Positions 32,573 to 42,000 of a DNA stretch of 53,849 nucleotides are shown here, in pieces. The stretch spans positions 1 to 53,849 of IMG/VR virus record IMGVR_UViG_3300047457_000833; one strand, 5' to 3'. A model generated the notes under the pieces. It ran no database searches. It saw nothing but the letters and a program-made list of their open reading frames with translations, and was not told where the DNA came from. Each line of letters opens with the position of its first letter. Position 1 is the first letter of the stretch. Made by a program: the position numbers and the translations under genes. This DNA comes from a virus.

Positions 32573-33549
32573 AACTTCTCTTTGCCGATACCGAACTCGT
32601 CGGTGAACGCGTTCGCCACCTGCAACGCTTCCGAGATCGTCATGTCGACACGCACGACTTTGACGTTAAGGTCGCCCAGACCGTCCTTCGAGTCTGCGCC
32701 GACTGCGGCAGCCCAACGGTGATGGCCGTCAATCACATAATTGTCTTTTGACACGTAGATCGTGCCTGAGTCCCACTTCTTGGAGTCCATGATGCCTGCG
32801 ACCTTGTCGCTCTTCAGTTCGGCCTGCGACGCTTTGAGGCTGGCAGCAGGAACCTTTTCTTCGGTTACTTTCACGCCTTCGCCTTTGAGGAACTTGAGGA
32901 ACGCTGGCCCTGCGTCAACCTGACCCTTGTCGTCGGCGATCTTCGCCGCTTCGCTGCCTTCGCGTGCTGTTCCCGACAACTGTGGCATCTCAGCGCGAGG
33001 AAGTGGCTTGCCGTCCGCGTCGGCGAGTGACTGACCGCAGAACACGTTCGTGCCTTTCACTGACACGTTGCAAAGGTTGATGCGCACCTTCTCGCCGCGC
33101 TCCTTCGCTTCATTGACCATTTTGTGTAGTTCTTTGAGAAGCGTGTTCACTTGCTTCTCGTCCTCGAGTTCAACGACCTCACCCTTCGCCATCCGTTTGA
33201 TCGCCTCTTCGACCGTCTTGACGCGGATCGGCTCAGGCCGCTTCACAAGCATCGCCTTTGCTGATCGTTTGCCCGACTTCAAATCACGCACGATGCCCGA
33301 CGCCTGCGACTCGGTTCCAACACCTGAGGCGTCAACCCACTGATTCCCTCTAAATGGATGACCTTCGTAGTCGCCCTTGCGCAAGGCCTGCGCCTTCAAC
33401 ATCGCGGAAGCAAGCGCGCGGCGTGCTGAAACTGACGAACCCTCGACACCTTTGCGCTCGATCTCTTTGCGAACGATTCCCCATGTCGGGTCGTCAAGCG
33501 TCGAGTACGGTCGCAGCGAATCAACAATTCTTAGTTCGTGTTCAAACAC
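32569..33549 (-). CDS. Tagged ParB-like protein (reverse strand)
   Basis: A 326-residue protein read from GTG 33549. A helical, basic start (residues 1-57) leads to the cargo-tag module KGDYEGHPFRGNQW (residues about 58-71). A long Lys/Glu-rich middle follows. The last 90 residues form a ParB/sulfiredoxin-like domain with the nucleotide-site motif YVIDGHHRWAAA. It is the only tagged protein outside the portal-to-scaffold block. A -10-like TACACT lies seven bases before the start. It ends on the large terminase stop. Confidence 0.65.
   Translation of the reverse strand: MFEHELRIVDSLRPYSTLDDPTWGIVRKEIERKGVEGSSVSARRALASAMLKAQALRKGDYEGHPFRGNQWVDASGVGTESQASGIVRDLKSGKRSAKAMLVKRPEPIRVKTVEEAIKRMAKGEVVELEDEKQVNTLLKELHKMVNEAKERGEKVRINLCNVSVKGTNVFCGQSLADADGKPLPRAEMPQLSGTAREGSEAAKIADDKGQVDAGPAFLKFLKGEGVKVTEEKVPAASLKASQAELKSDKVAGIMDSKKWDSGTIYVSKDNYVIDGHHRWAAAVGADSKDGLGDLNVKVVRVDMTISEALQVANAFTDEFGIGKEKF
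33337..33378 (-). repeat. Cargo-tag module, copy in the ParB-like protein
   Basis: Reads KGDYEGHPFRGNQW followed by VDASG. It has Glu at the variable fifth position, shared with the copies at 42358 and 52236. Confidence 0.9.
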
Positions 33550-33618
33550 GCCCCAGAGTGTAACGCATCAACTAGGTGCGGTGGATGAGGCGAGGGGTGG
33601 CCCCATCCACCGCATGAT

Positions 33619-33885
33619 CTAGATGGTTTGCTGATCGCTCGAGCGTCGAAGGCTGCGCATCCTGCGCACGAACTCGTCGCGCGCGGTCTCGGACGGCAGA
33701 GGCCTGCTCACGTTTTGCAGAAGCCAGAACGACAAGCCGATCAACCCGATGAACGCAGGGATGGATGGAGCCTTGTCGGTTCCTGCTCCCTCAAGTCCGC
33801 CTCCGCACCACAGCGCACCGAAGAAGCAGGCGGCCAGCACCTTGATTTTGGCTTGACGCCACTTGCGATGGTTGACGACTCTCAC
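33619..33885 (-). CDS. Small membrane protein (reverse strand)
   Basis: An 88-residue protein whose start overlaps the end of the upstream HTH gene (33882-33885). There are two hydrophobic segments (VLAACFFGALWCGGGL and AFIGLIGLSFWLLQNV), with basic ends (MRVVNHRKWRQAK and RRMRSLRRS). It is co-transcribed with the HTH gene. Function unknown. Confidence 0.55.
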   Translation of the reverse strand: MRVVNHRKWRQAKIKVLAACFFGALWCGGGLEGAGTDKAPSIPAFIGLIGLSFWLLQNVSRPLPSETARDEFVRRMRSLRRSSDQQTI

Positions 33886-34565
33886 GAGTGCACCTCCTCA
33901 CGCTGGTCGGCTGCCCTGTCGGCGTTCGGGTCGCGCACCTCGAAGCGTGCTGATCCGATCCTGCGGAACCTGTCTGGGCGTTCGTTGACCTGCCTGCGGA
34001 TGAGCGCAGCGTTGATGCCCAACGATTCGGCCAGTTCGCTCACTTTGAATTCGGCGTACAGGTTGGCGTCCGCCCACACGTGCAACGCTTCCGTTCCGTC
34101 GAGAGGGTATTCGCTCAACTTGTCGGGTCGGTAGTCGTGGTAGGCCTCGCGCATCGGTTCGCCTCCCCAGACCGCAGCCGAGCCGTCGCGGTTCCATTTG
34201 ATGAACCTGTATTTCGCCTTCGGCTGGCTTCGATGGTAAAGCGTCTGCCCTTCCTGCCAGTGGGTGGGTGTCGGCTTGTCGTCGTGGACGGCTGCGACGA
34301 ACTGCGGAGCCTCGACGATGGCTTTGACCTGCTCGAGTGCCTCCTTGACGGCTTCTGGGCTTGGCCCTCGCCTCTCTGCTGATCCTTCGTCTCGAGCCTG
34401 AATCTTGGCGTCGAGCCGTCCCGAGGCGAGCCTCGCTTCGTGTCGCATGGCAGCGCGTCGCGCCACCGAGCCGTTCGCGTAGTGCATGGCCTCAGCGACG
34501 GCAGCCCATGTCTGGCCTGCCTCGTGCGCCTCCCACGCCTGCCTGTCTGTGTCCAATGTGCTCAT
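33882..34565 (-). CDS. HTH protein of the recurring YANG family (reverse strand)
   Basis: A 227-residue protein. ATG 34565 is chosen because GGAAGGAG precedes it. Residues 15-47 carry GQTWAAVAEAMHYANGSVAR followed by RAAMRHEARL, the same HTH as at 4196 and 45733. The middle has a small beta domain (QTLYHRSQPKAKYRFIKWN), and a second HTH-like region lies near 185-215 (FKVSELAESLGINAALIRRQ). It probably regulates transcription, possibly of its own cassette. It is the first gene after the promoter at 34593-34621. Confidence 0.65.
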   Translation of the reverse strand: MSTLDTDRQAWEAHEAGQTWAAVAEAMHYANGSVARRAAMRHEARLASGRLDAKIQARDEGSAERRGPSPEAVKEALEQVKAIVEAPQFVAAVHDDKPTPTHWQEGQTLYHRSQPKAKYRFIKWNRDGSAAVWGGEPMREAYHDYRPDKLSEYPLDGTEALHVWADANLYAEFKVSELAESLGINAALIRRQVNERPDRFRRIGSARFEVRDPNADRAADQREEVHS

Positions 34566-34592
34566 GGGTCTCCTTCCCCGTAGGTAGGAACG

Positions 34593-34621
34593 ACAATAGG
34601 ACACAACTAAACCCGAGTCAA
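34593..34621 (-). promoter_or_regulatory. Sigma70-type promoter of the reverse-strand cassette
   Basis: On the reverse strand: TTGACT (34621-34616), a 17-base spacer and TATTGT (34598-34593). The HTH start at 34565 follows with a good ribosome site. This is one of the best promoters in the window. Confidence 0.8.
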
Positions 34622-34671
34622 GCACCGAAAGACCGCGAAAAGACGCCATCTCACGGCACTCCTACCCTAAG

Positions 34672-34929
34672 ATGCTGATCGTGGCCGACAAACCCGACCC
34701 CATCGAAGCCGAGGCACGCACCATCGCTTCCTACGCCTTCTGCCCTGCCGTCGTCGTCGTCCCCACCGCCGAAGGCGCAGCCGTTGTTGGCCCGTTTGCC
34801 GATCAAACCGCCGCATGGGTGTGGATCGACCACTATGAGGCGTTCCTGCCCAAAACAGGCGTTGTCGCCGTCACACCCCTCGACCCCAAAACCGCGATCC
34901 AAGACCTCGTCGATGAAGGACTGCTCTAA
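34672..34929 (+). CDS. Small hypothetical protein
   Basis: An 85-residue acidic protein from ATG 34672, which lies divergently from the reverse cassette. It alternates beta strands and helices (FCPAVVVVPTAEGAAVVGPF, AAWVWIDHYEAFL). No ribosome site is visible, and a TACCCT box lies three bases upstream. No family is recognised. Confidence 0.5.
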   Translation: MLIVADKPDPIEAEARTIASYAFCPAVVVVPTAEGAAVVGPFADQTAAWVWIDHYEAFLPKTGVVAVTPLDPKTAIQDLVDEGLL

Positions 34930-34933
34930 ATCC

Positions 34934-34961
34934 TTGACTCACCGCCCAACTACGGTTTAGT
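34934..34961 (+). promoter_or_regulatory. Candidate sigma70-type promoter
   Basis: TTGACT, a 16-base spacer and TTTAGT, ahead of the very small genes that begin at 34990. The -35 box is exact to the others; the -10 box is weaker. Confidence 0.5.
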
Positions 34962-34989
34962 GTCAACAGTCCGAGAGAAGGAGAACCCA

Positions 34990-35163
34990 ATGCCATACCA
35001 ACCCGTCCCACCACGCGAGTACATCTACATGGCCCCAGAAGGCGAATGCACCTACTGCGACCGCGCCCGAGCGACTGGTGATCAGATGATGCCGTCCCAC
35101 ACAGCGTCAGTCACCTGCCAGTCGGGCAGCCACAACCACTGCACCTGCGACCGCTGCTACTAG
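34990..35163 (+). CDS. Small Cys-rich protein
   Basis: A 57-residue protein; ATG 34990 is preferred over GTG 34960 because AGAAGGAGA stands before it. Cysteines occur as CTYC and then in CQSGSHNHCTCDRC, a likely zinc site. Function unknown. Confidence 0.55.
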   Translation: MPYQPVPPREYIYMAPEGECTYCDRARATGDQMMPSHTASVTCQSGSHNHCTCDRCY

Positions 35164-35171
35164 GAGGAACC

Positions 35172-35384
35172 GTGAACTCAAACCATCCAGTATTCGGATG
35201 GCGAGCGTCGCTGGCCCCGTGCCCACGCTGCGGCGAACGCTACGACCAGTCTCGGCCAGCCATATCCAGAACCGACGACGAAACCTCAGTCTGCTCCGAC
35301 TGCGGTCAGGAGGAAGCCATCGAGTGCTGGCTGTCCCGTCTGACACCGCAAACCGAGTGGCACATCAACGAGGTGAAATCGTGA
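35172..35384 (+). CDS. Small zinc-ribbon-like protein
   Basis: A 70-residue protein from GTG 35172 with AGGAGG at 35162-35167. It has a classical pair of Cys knuckles, CPRCG and CSDCG. The zinc site resembles small phage regulators, but no target is evident. Its TGA overlaps the next GTG. Confidence 0.6.
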   Translation: MNSNHPVFGWRASLAPCPRCGERYDQSRPAISRTDDETSVCSDCGQEEAIECWLSRLTPQTEWHINEVKS

Positions 35385-35461
35385 CGCTGCTCTGCCTCTG
35401 CCGAATCCCGTTCCTGTGGACACAGAACCCGATCTGTGGGGAGACTGACGATGACGAATAG
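35381..35461 (+). CDS. Very small Cys-containing peptide
   Basis: A 26-residue frame from GTG 35381 (GTGA overlap) to TAG 35459-35461. It has three Cys, a hydrophobic start and an acidic end (GETDDDE). It is accepted only because of the coupled start; a chance frame is possible. Confidence 0.3.
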   Translation: MTLLCLCRIPFLWTQNPICGETDDDE

Positions 35462-35852
35462 CCCCAACCCCATCGAAGCCGACCGCGACAGATGGCAGAC
35501 ACTCGCGCTGAAAGCCGCAGACGTCCTACCGTGCTTCTGTGCGCTCAACTCGGTGCGCAAATGCGTCCGATGCCAAATCAACGACGCACAGGCAGGCAAC
35601 TTCACATTCCGCAACACGATGACCACCCAAGAACTCATCGACTGCCTTCTCCGCGCCGATCAATTCACAACCCACTCTCGAGCGATCTTCATCAAAGACG
35701 CCGCCGACAGGCTCCAACAACTCGACACCGAATCAACGAAATGGCGCAACGTCGCAGGAATAATGCACGAAGCATTCCTCGACCAAGACGAAGAAGTCCT
35801 TCTGACCGCCTACCACGAAGCCTGCCAACCAGAAACAGAGGTGAACCCGTGA
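35451..35852 (+). CDS. Hypothetical protein with Cys cluster
   Basis: A 133-residue protein from ATG 35451, which follows a GGGGAG site. A CFCALNSVRKCVRC segment lies near residues 28-41. The rest is helical (TTQELIDCLLRADQFTTHSR). It overlaps the next gene by GTGA at 35849. No family is recognised. Confidence 0.5.
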   Translation: MTNSPNPIEADRDRWQTLALKAADVLPCFCALNSVRKCVRCQINDAQAGNFTFRNTMTTQELIDCLLRADQFTTHSRAIFIKDAADRLQQLDTESTKWRNVAGIMHEAFLDQDEEVLLTAYHEACQPETEVNP

Positions 35853-36067
35853 GCATCCACCAAGACACACTCGAACCCCGATTCATCACGATCATGGCCG
35901 ACTACGACGGCTTCGCCCGATGGGTGGCCGAAGTCCGCAACGCCGACACAGGCAACGTCGCGCTCGAGGTGCTGATCGTCCTCGAAGAAGATGGGAGCAT
36001 CGCGCTCGCCACACGCCCGAGCAGCGACTGCACATGGTCGCCACCCATCATGGCTATCCGACGCTAA
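35849..36067 (+). CDS. Small hypothetical protein
   Basis: A 72-residue protein from GTG 35849. It is mainly beta (FITIMADYDGFARWVAEVRN, VALEVLIVLEEDGSIALAT). No family is recognised. Confidence 0.5.
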   Translation: MSIHQDTLEPRFITIMADYDGFARWVAEVRNADTGNVALEVLIVLEEDGSIALATRPSSDCTWSPPIMAIRR

Positions 36068-36079
36068 AACGCGGTGCGC

Positions 36080-36085
36080 TAACAT
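36080..36085 (+). promoter_or_regulatory. -10-like box six bases before GTG 36092
   Basis: TAACAT, six bases, then GTG. No ribosome site lies between. It fits the leaderless pattern seen at 26917, 39085, 44780 and 48198. Confidence 0.4.
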
Positions 36086-36091
36086 GGCTGC

Positions 36092-36256
36092 GTGCTCCAC
36101 CGCGACCAACCCCTGTCACCCATGCAATTGGCGGCCTTCTCGCTGCACGAACTGTTCACGACGCTTCAGGAGGCTGGATTCTCCGAAGAACAGTCGCTGG
36201 TGCTGATCGGCAACCTCATGGAGAAAACGGCGCATGGGAATCCACGCAACAGTTAA
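36092..36256 (+). CDS. Small helical protein
   Basis: A 54-residue protein from GTG 36092 (an alternative ATG lies at 36122). It has a UBA-like pair of helices (AAFSLHELFTTLQEAGFSEE, QSLVLIGNLMEK). Such short helical bundles often bind proteins. It overlaps the next gene by 23 bases. Confidence 0.5.
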   Translation: MLHRDQPLSPMQLAAFSLHELFTTLQEAGFSEEQSLVLIGNLMEKTAHGNPRNS

Positions 36257-36515
36257 CGACCTGCAACCACTCGACATCGTCAAAGTTGTGTGGGAGGACG
36301 CCCACAACCTAGAGGATGGATGGAAAACCCTTGCTGATCTCACCGAAGAAGCGATCTCGTGCCGCATCGAGACCGTTGGCTTCTGGTTGATGCAAACGAA
36401 CGCGTTCGCGGTTCTCTGCTCCGATGTCGACCGTTCAAGTGAGCCAGTACACTTCCACACGGTGCTCACCATCCCGTTGCACTGCATCATCGAAATTGAG
36501 CGACTAAATGGCTAA
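36234..36515 (+). CDS. Small hypothetical protein before the portal gene
   Basis: A 93-residue protein from ATG 36234. It is mostly beta with acidic turns (QPLDIVKVVWEDAHNLEDGW, FHTVLTIPLHCIIEIE). It overlaps the portal start by eight bases and is therefore co-translated with it. Function unknown. Confidence 0.5.
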   Translation: MGIHATVNDLQPLDIVKVVWEDAHNLEDGWKTLADLTEEAISCRIETVGFWLMQTNAFAVLCSDVDRSSEPVHFHTVLTIPLHCIIEIERLNG

Positions 36516-37926
36516 AACAGACGGCTACGACTTTCAGGAGATCGGCTCCTCAGGACTCAAACGAGTCGCTGGTTTCATTGACGACGAAATCGTAAATTCG
36601 TTACGCGGCCTACAAGGCGCGAAAACCTATCGTGAGATGGCCGACAACGATCCCGTCATCGGCGCGATGCTTTACGCCATCGAGCGACTCATCATCCAAA
36701 TTGACTGGCGTGTCGAGCCATTCAGGGACGAAAACGACGAGACGACGAAGAAAGACGAAGAGATCGCCCAATTCGTTGAATCATGCCTGTACGACATGTC
36801 GGACTCATGGGAATCCACCCTCTCAAACCTCCTCACATTCCTCACCTACGGGTACGCATACTGCGAAATCGTCTACAAACGCCGCCTCGGACGCGACCAA
36901 GACGACCCGACGAAACGCTCCCAATTCGACGACGGACGGATCGGCTGGCGCAAGATCGCGCTCCGCGCCCAAGAAACCACATGGGAGTGGATGCTCGACG
37001 AAAAAGGCGGCATTCAAGGCCTCAAGCAGTTAGACCCATCAGTCGGGCCACTCGTAGAAATCCCCATTGAGAAGGCTCTGCTGTTCCGCGCCTCCACCGC
37101 CCGAAACAACCCCGAAGGACGCAGCATCCTCCGCAACGCATACCGCGCATGGCGATTCAAAAAGACCATCGAGGAAATCGAAGCCATCGGCATGGAACGC
37201 GACCTCGCAGGTATGCCCGTCGCCTATGTCCCTCCGTCAATGTTGTCGTCTGCCGCCACAAACGCCGAAGTTTCGGCCCGTTCCGCTATCGAGAACCTTG
37301 TGCGCGGCATCAAACGAAACGAGAACGAAGGAATCCTGTTCCCTCTCGCCTACGATTCCGAGGGCCGTCAAACCTACAAACTGGAACTGCTGAACGCTGG
37401 CGGCAACCGCCAATTCGACACCGACAAAATCATCACGCGCTACGACCAGCGCATCGCAATGACCGTGCTCGCCGACTTCATCCTGCTCGGCCACGCCAAC
37501 GTCGGATCGTTCGCGCTCGGCGCATCCAAAATCGATCTGTTCACGACCGCTATCGGCCAGATCGCACAGTCAATTGCTGAAACCTTCAACCAACACGCGC
37601 TCCCACGCCTCCTCAAACTGAACGGCATGGACACATCTCGAGCACCCGAACTGACGTTCGGCGAAATCACTCACGTCGACCTTGCACTGCTCGCCGACTT
37701 CATCCAGAAGGCGTCCGCAAGTGGCGCACTCATCATCGATCAGGGCATGGACGAGTACCTGCGCCTCATCTCGGGTCTCCCAGAGCGCGATCAAGAGTCT
37801 GCTGAAGGCGTGCCCCAAATGCCGAACAACGCCGCTTCTCAGCCACCTGCACCTCAACCTGCCGCCAAGCCAGAACCCAAACCTGAAGCCGATGCGCAGA
37901 CCGAAACACCGCCACAGCCGCAGTAA
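36508..37926 (+). CDS. Portal protein (Mu gp29/DUF935-like)
   Basis: A 472-residue protein. The start contains the portal-typical segment KTYREMADNDPVIGAMLYAI followed by ERLIIQIDWRVEPF. A long helical core includes YGYAYCEIVYKRR, and a VLADFILLGHANVGSFALG segment matches Mu-type portals. The C-terminus is a Pro/Gln/Glu-rich tail (about residues 440-472). It forms the dodecameric ring at the capsid vertex. MuF follows directly, as in Mu-like packaging modules. Confidence 0.82.
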   Translation: MAKTDGYDFQEIGSSGLKRVAGFIDDEIVNSLRGLQGAKTYREMADNDPVIGAMLYAIERLIIQIDWRVEPFRDENDETTKKDEEIAQFVESCLYDMSDSWESTLSNLLTFLTYGYAYCEIVYKRRLGRDQDDPTKRSQFDDGRIGWRKIALRAQETTWEWMLDEKGGIQGLKQLDPSVGPLVEIPIEKALLFRASTARNNPEGRSILRNAYRAWRFKKTIEEIEAIGMERDLAGMPVAYVPPSMLSSAATNAEVSARSAIENLVRGIKRNENEGILFPLAYDSEGRQTYKLELLNAGGNRQFDTDKIITRYDQRIAMTVLADFILLGHANVGSFALGASKIDLFTTAIGQIAQSIAETFNQHALPRLLKLNGMDTSRAPELTFGEITHVDLALLADFIQKASASGALIIDQGMDEYLRLISGLPERDQESAEGVPQMPNNAASQPPAPQPAAKPEPKPEADAQTETPPQPQ

Positions 37927-38881
37927 CCACAGGCATCAACGCCGACCAGTCGCCAAGCAAGACTTCCGCGACGGCGAATTCGCGTCAGACCTCGAAGCCA
38001 TCTTCGCGCGCGAACTGTTGAACGCCATCGCCAAACTGCGCCGATCCGTCACATCCGCAGAAGTTGAGGCGGCCATTCGCCGATCCGTCGCCGACGCCGT
38101 GCGCGCCCTCGACGCCGCGTTCTCCGAGGTTGATCTCACAAACATCGTGAACTCGATGACAAAAGAAATCATCCGAGCAGGCCTCGAGCAAACCCCAGAA
38201 CTCGCGGCTGGAGGCATCAACATCCGCTTCGATGTGTCCGACCCACGCGCCATCCAATGGGCACAGAACAGGGCAGGTCTGCTGATCCGCAACATCACAG
38301 ACGAAGTCCGTCTCAAAGTGAGCGACGTCACCCAACGCCTCCTCACAGGCGACATCTCGCTACGAGAAGCACGCAACGAGATTTCACGCACAGTCGGCCT
38401 CCACGACCGATGGCAGAAAGCCGTCGACAACTCCTACGAGAAAACCCTCGAGCAACTCCTCGAGGCTGGCATCGACATCGACGAAGCCGAAACACTCGCA
38501 CAGGAAGCCGCCGACAACTACGCGCAACGCCTGCTGAAAACCCGAGCATCAAACATCGCTCGAACCGAAATGTCGACTGCCATGAATCAAGGCCGCTACC
38601 TGCACTGGCAGCAACTCGCCGAAGCAGGCGTCATTGACTCCGTTCGCTCAGTAAAAGAGTGGAGAACCGCACCCGAGTTCGTGTCATCAAAGACCGATGT
38701 TTGCCCGATTTGTGAGCCAATGAACGGCATTCAGGCTCCGATGTGGGCAGAGTTCCCAGAGGTTGGTGTGGTGATGCCTCCAGCCCACCCGAACTGTCGC
38801 TGCCGAGCAGTTCTTATCGTGGAACCTATCGCAGATGTCATTGATTATGTGACGTCGATGCGCGAGCAACTTGGCTATTAG
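37892..38881 (+). CDS. MuF-type head morphogenesis protein
   Basis: A 329-residue protein. ATG 37892, overlapping the portal end by 35 bases, is the most plausible start. The first 20 residues are very basic (RRPKHRHSRSNHRHQRRPVA). The core has RASNIARTEMSTAMNQGRYL, then the Cys/His signature TDVCPICEPMNG and PPAHPNCRCRAV, which defines the MuF family. A few copies enter the prohead through the portal. MuF proteins often carry C-terminal toxins; this one has none, but the tagged effector genes follow it at once. Confidence 0.85.
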   Translation: MRRPKHRHSRSNHRHQRRPVAKQDFRDGEFASDLEAIFARELLNAIAKLRRSVTSAEVEAAIRRSVADAVRALDAAFSEVDLTNIVNSMTKEIIRAGLEQTPELAAGGINIRFDVSDPRAIQWAQNRAGLLIRNITDEVRLKVSDVTQRLLTGDISLREARNEISRTVGLHDRWQKAVDNSYEKTLEQLLEAGIDIDEAETLAQEAADNYAQRLLKTRASNIARTEMSTAMNQGRYLHWQQLAEAGVIDSVRSVKEWRTAPEFVSSKTDVCPICEPMNGIQAPMWAEFPEVGVVMPPAHPNCRCRAVLIVEPIADVIDYVTSMREQLGY

Positions 38882-38890
38882 ACTGCACGC

Positions 38891-39070
38891 ATGGCCGACA
38901 CTCTGATCGCTACGCGCGACAACGACAAACTTTACTGCGAAGGCACAGCGACCCGTCAAGACGGCGTAACCGTGTGGTACGGCTACATCATCGATGAGAA
39001 CGGCGGCAAAATCCCTGTGCCGAACATCGAGGTGCTACTCGGACACGGCTATTGGGACGAAATAGTCTGA
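38891..39070 (+). CDS. Small hypothetical protein
   Basis: A 59-residue protein from ATG 38891. It is mainly beta with two Trp-Tyr pairs (GVTVWYGYIIDENGGKIPVP). It lies between MuF and the giant tagged protein. No family is recognised. Confidence 0.5.
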   Translation: MADTLIATRDNDKLYCEGTATRQDGVTVWYGYIIDENGGKIPVPNIEVLLGHGYWDEIV

Positions 39071-39072
39071 AC

Positions 39073-39078
39073 TAGACT
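39073..39078 (+). promoter_or_regulatory. -10-like box six bases before GTG 39085
   Basis: TAGACT, six bases, then GTG 39085. A weak TTGGGA lies 15 bases upstream of the box. It would give the giant tagged gene its own leaderless transcript. Confidence 0.4.
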
Positions 39079-39084
39079 CCTCGC

Positions 39085-42000
39085 GTGCCGTACCGCGTAG
39101 AACGCCGAGGGTCTTGCCCACCAGACCGCCCATTTGCAGTTGTTCTCGAGTCGTCAGGGGAGACGGTCGCCTGCCACGCGACACGCGCTGGTGCGGAGCG
39201 TCAAATCGCCGCCATCTACGCCTCTGAGCACGATTTGGAGAAGGAGCAGCCCACGTCGTCGGGTGTGCATGTTGACACGATCATGGGTGAGGAAGAAAAG
39301 CGTCGTCGCCTGCTGAAATTCGCGCCAGTGGCCGTGATCAAAGGAGACTATGTCGGTCATCCATTCAGAGGCAACCAATGGACGGACGCGTCTGGAGTCT
39401 CAAGGCAGCCAGCCGAATCTATGCGCGATATGAGTCGCGCAGGTCAATCATTGAACCCGACCGACGATCCTCTCGTTGCTGAAACAGAAGGCCGCCCGTT
39501 TGAGGGCTTCCTTGATTTGTCTCCAGAAACTCAAGCGATGCTTGATGCTCGCGATGCGTACTTCATTCGAGTGCGCGAAGTTCGTGACGAAGCGAAACGC
39601 ATCGTTGGTGAAAAAGAAGCAAAGGCATTCACAACCCCTGACGCACTGTTTGACGAGGCACAACGCATCGATCCGTCGTTCGCAGAGACACGGAAAGACG
39701 CGGTGTACACAGGCCCAAACGTCTACAAGATCGTTGACAAAATCAAAACCGATATGTTGCTCGCGTACGGAGCGAAACCGCTTCCTGAGGGCGAAACCGC
39801 GCCGACTCTCTATTATGCTGCTTTCACACGCGAAGAGTCGGGTCGCCTTACGTCCGAACAACGCACCATCGATCCTAAAGTAGACGTCACCCCGTTGCGC
39901 GAACGCGGTATGTCGGATCAACAAATAGGCGAACTGGTGCATGCCGTTGAAGTGAAAGCAAACCGTTTGCTTGACGGCCCCGAAGTCCGTTCCGCACAGT
40001 TCGGGCAGTCAGTTCCCGATCAGATCGCCGCAGAACGCAAATTGATCCCCGTGCTCGAGGAAGAACTCAAGAACGCTCGAGTGAGCGTCACAGTCACTCC
40101 ACGAATCCTGTCAAACATCCTCGCCGATGAACGGTTCAAGACGCAGTTTGAGACAGGGAAGTCAAGAGGATATAACTCAACGCAGGCCCGTCAAGACGAA
40201 GAACTAGCACGGTTCGGCTACCCCACACAGATGCCAGCCGACAAACGACCTGTTTACGGGATGATCGAGGTTGGTGGCCTGCGCACCCCGAGCGAACGCG
40301 GAAACCTCCAATATGGCAATGTGCTGGTGGTGCTGAAACCAGAAGTTGCCGACCGCACCACGTTCTCCGCAGATGATTCTCTCAGCAATTACCGTCCAAG
40401 CGCACCGCTTCGTGAACCGAATACGCGCGGCATTTTGTCGGCCTTCGTGGAGAACACTCACACGGCAGACGAGATTCGGTCAGGCGAAATGTATCTTGAG
40501 GCTCAAGTGCACGGTGGAGTCAAGTTGTCCGATATTGGGATGGTCATCTTCGAGTCTGGCGTCCAAATCGAGAACCGTAGCGGAGACAAAGTCAAGACGG
40601 CGACCGCGCCGAGCGCAGCCCTGCTGAAACGACTCGAGAAGGCTGGCATTCCGTACCAGATCGTGACGTCAGGCGCAGACATTAAGCCTGTCGAAAAAGC
40701 AGTCGGCTTTGACCCGACGCTACTCATCAAAGGCGATTATGTCGGCCACCCGTTTCGCGGCAACCAGTGGACAGACGCGTCAGGAGTGTCTCGTCGGCAA
40801 GCCATGTCGGGTGCTGATCGCTCGAGTGGTATCGCCAACTTGCAGGCTGTAGACACCGTTGAGGAGGCGCGTGCCACAGGCCGCCCACTCAAGATTCTGC
40901 AACCCGAGCACTATCCACCACAGGTCAAAGCAGCGTTAGCGGCCCATCGACAGGCCCAAGACGCGATCAACGCGCTACACGAAGAGATTGTAGGACAACC
41001 CGAAACCGAAGAAGCCACTAAACGCTTTTATGCTGATCGACGCGTACAAGTCGCGGAACTTGCACTTCAGTTAGCACTAGATGAAGCCAGAGTGCAACTC
41101 ACTACCGAACTTGCAAAGAAATATGGATTCACAGTTGAACAAAACCCAGAAGCACCCTATGAACGCATTCCATACGAGAACGTTTGGCGTGATCCCGATG
41201 GCCGTCTCAAGCGCGAAGAAGCATATTTTTACCCATCGAAGTTTGCGGAAGGATATCGCTGGACTGCCGCACCGTTAACACTGCTTAACCCAGATGGCTC
41301 TTACCGTCTTGTTTATCAGGGCGAAAACAAAGAACAAAAGTTGGGCTACGAATCGTTCTACGGGATTCCTATCGAGTCCTTGCGCACAGGGAAACCACCT
41401 TTTAGTTCATACGACGCTTCGGGCAATCCTGATCAACCACAACAAGACCAGAAGGCTGTTGATGCAGCGCGACAAATATTAATTAAAGAGGCCAAAGACC
41501 TCGGTATCGATTTGCCTGAAACCACTCAACCGCCACGCCTATCCGCCAAAAACCTTAAAGGAAGCCTGTCTGACGACGACATAGGTGTGCTTGGAAGCCA
41601 CATTTTCCAAACGGGTATGCGAGCGTTTCTTGGGGAAACTAAAGAAATCGATACGACGTTGTCTTGGACTGACCCAAAGGGCGACGTCACGGCGACCCTC
41701 ATTGCGAGGCAGGGCCGATTAGTGACAGACGACGCTCCGCTTTCGGTGACTGTTCCAGCGAACAAGGTTGGAGCGATTCTCAAGGATGGCCGCCTAAAAA
41801 GCCAGTTTGAGACAGGCAGATCGGGTGGCAAGAACGATCCCGAGATTCGTGCCGATTGGGAGGCCGCCATGTTCGGCTATCCGCGTGGCATGAATCCCGA
41901 GCAGAGGCCGATTTACGGGATGGTTGAAACAGGTGGCCCAAAGCCGTCCTCGACGCGAGGCAATGAGCAGTATGGCACGGTCACGCTTGTGCTGAAAGAT

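Noticed and set aside
33619-34649. Integration module or immunity repressor of a temperate phage
   Set aside because: The HTH and membrane proteins alone do not show lysogeny; no integrase, excisionase or attachment-like site was seen anywhere in the window.
37682-37891. Upstream extension of the MuF gene to 37682
   Set aside because: The added 70 residues are Ser/Pro-rich shadow of the portal gene; MuF homology begins after 37892.
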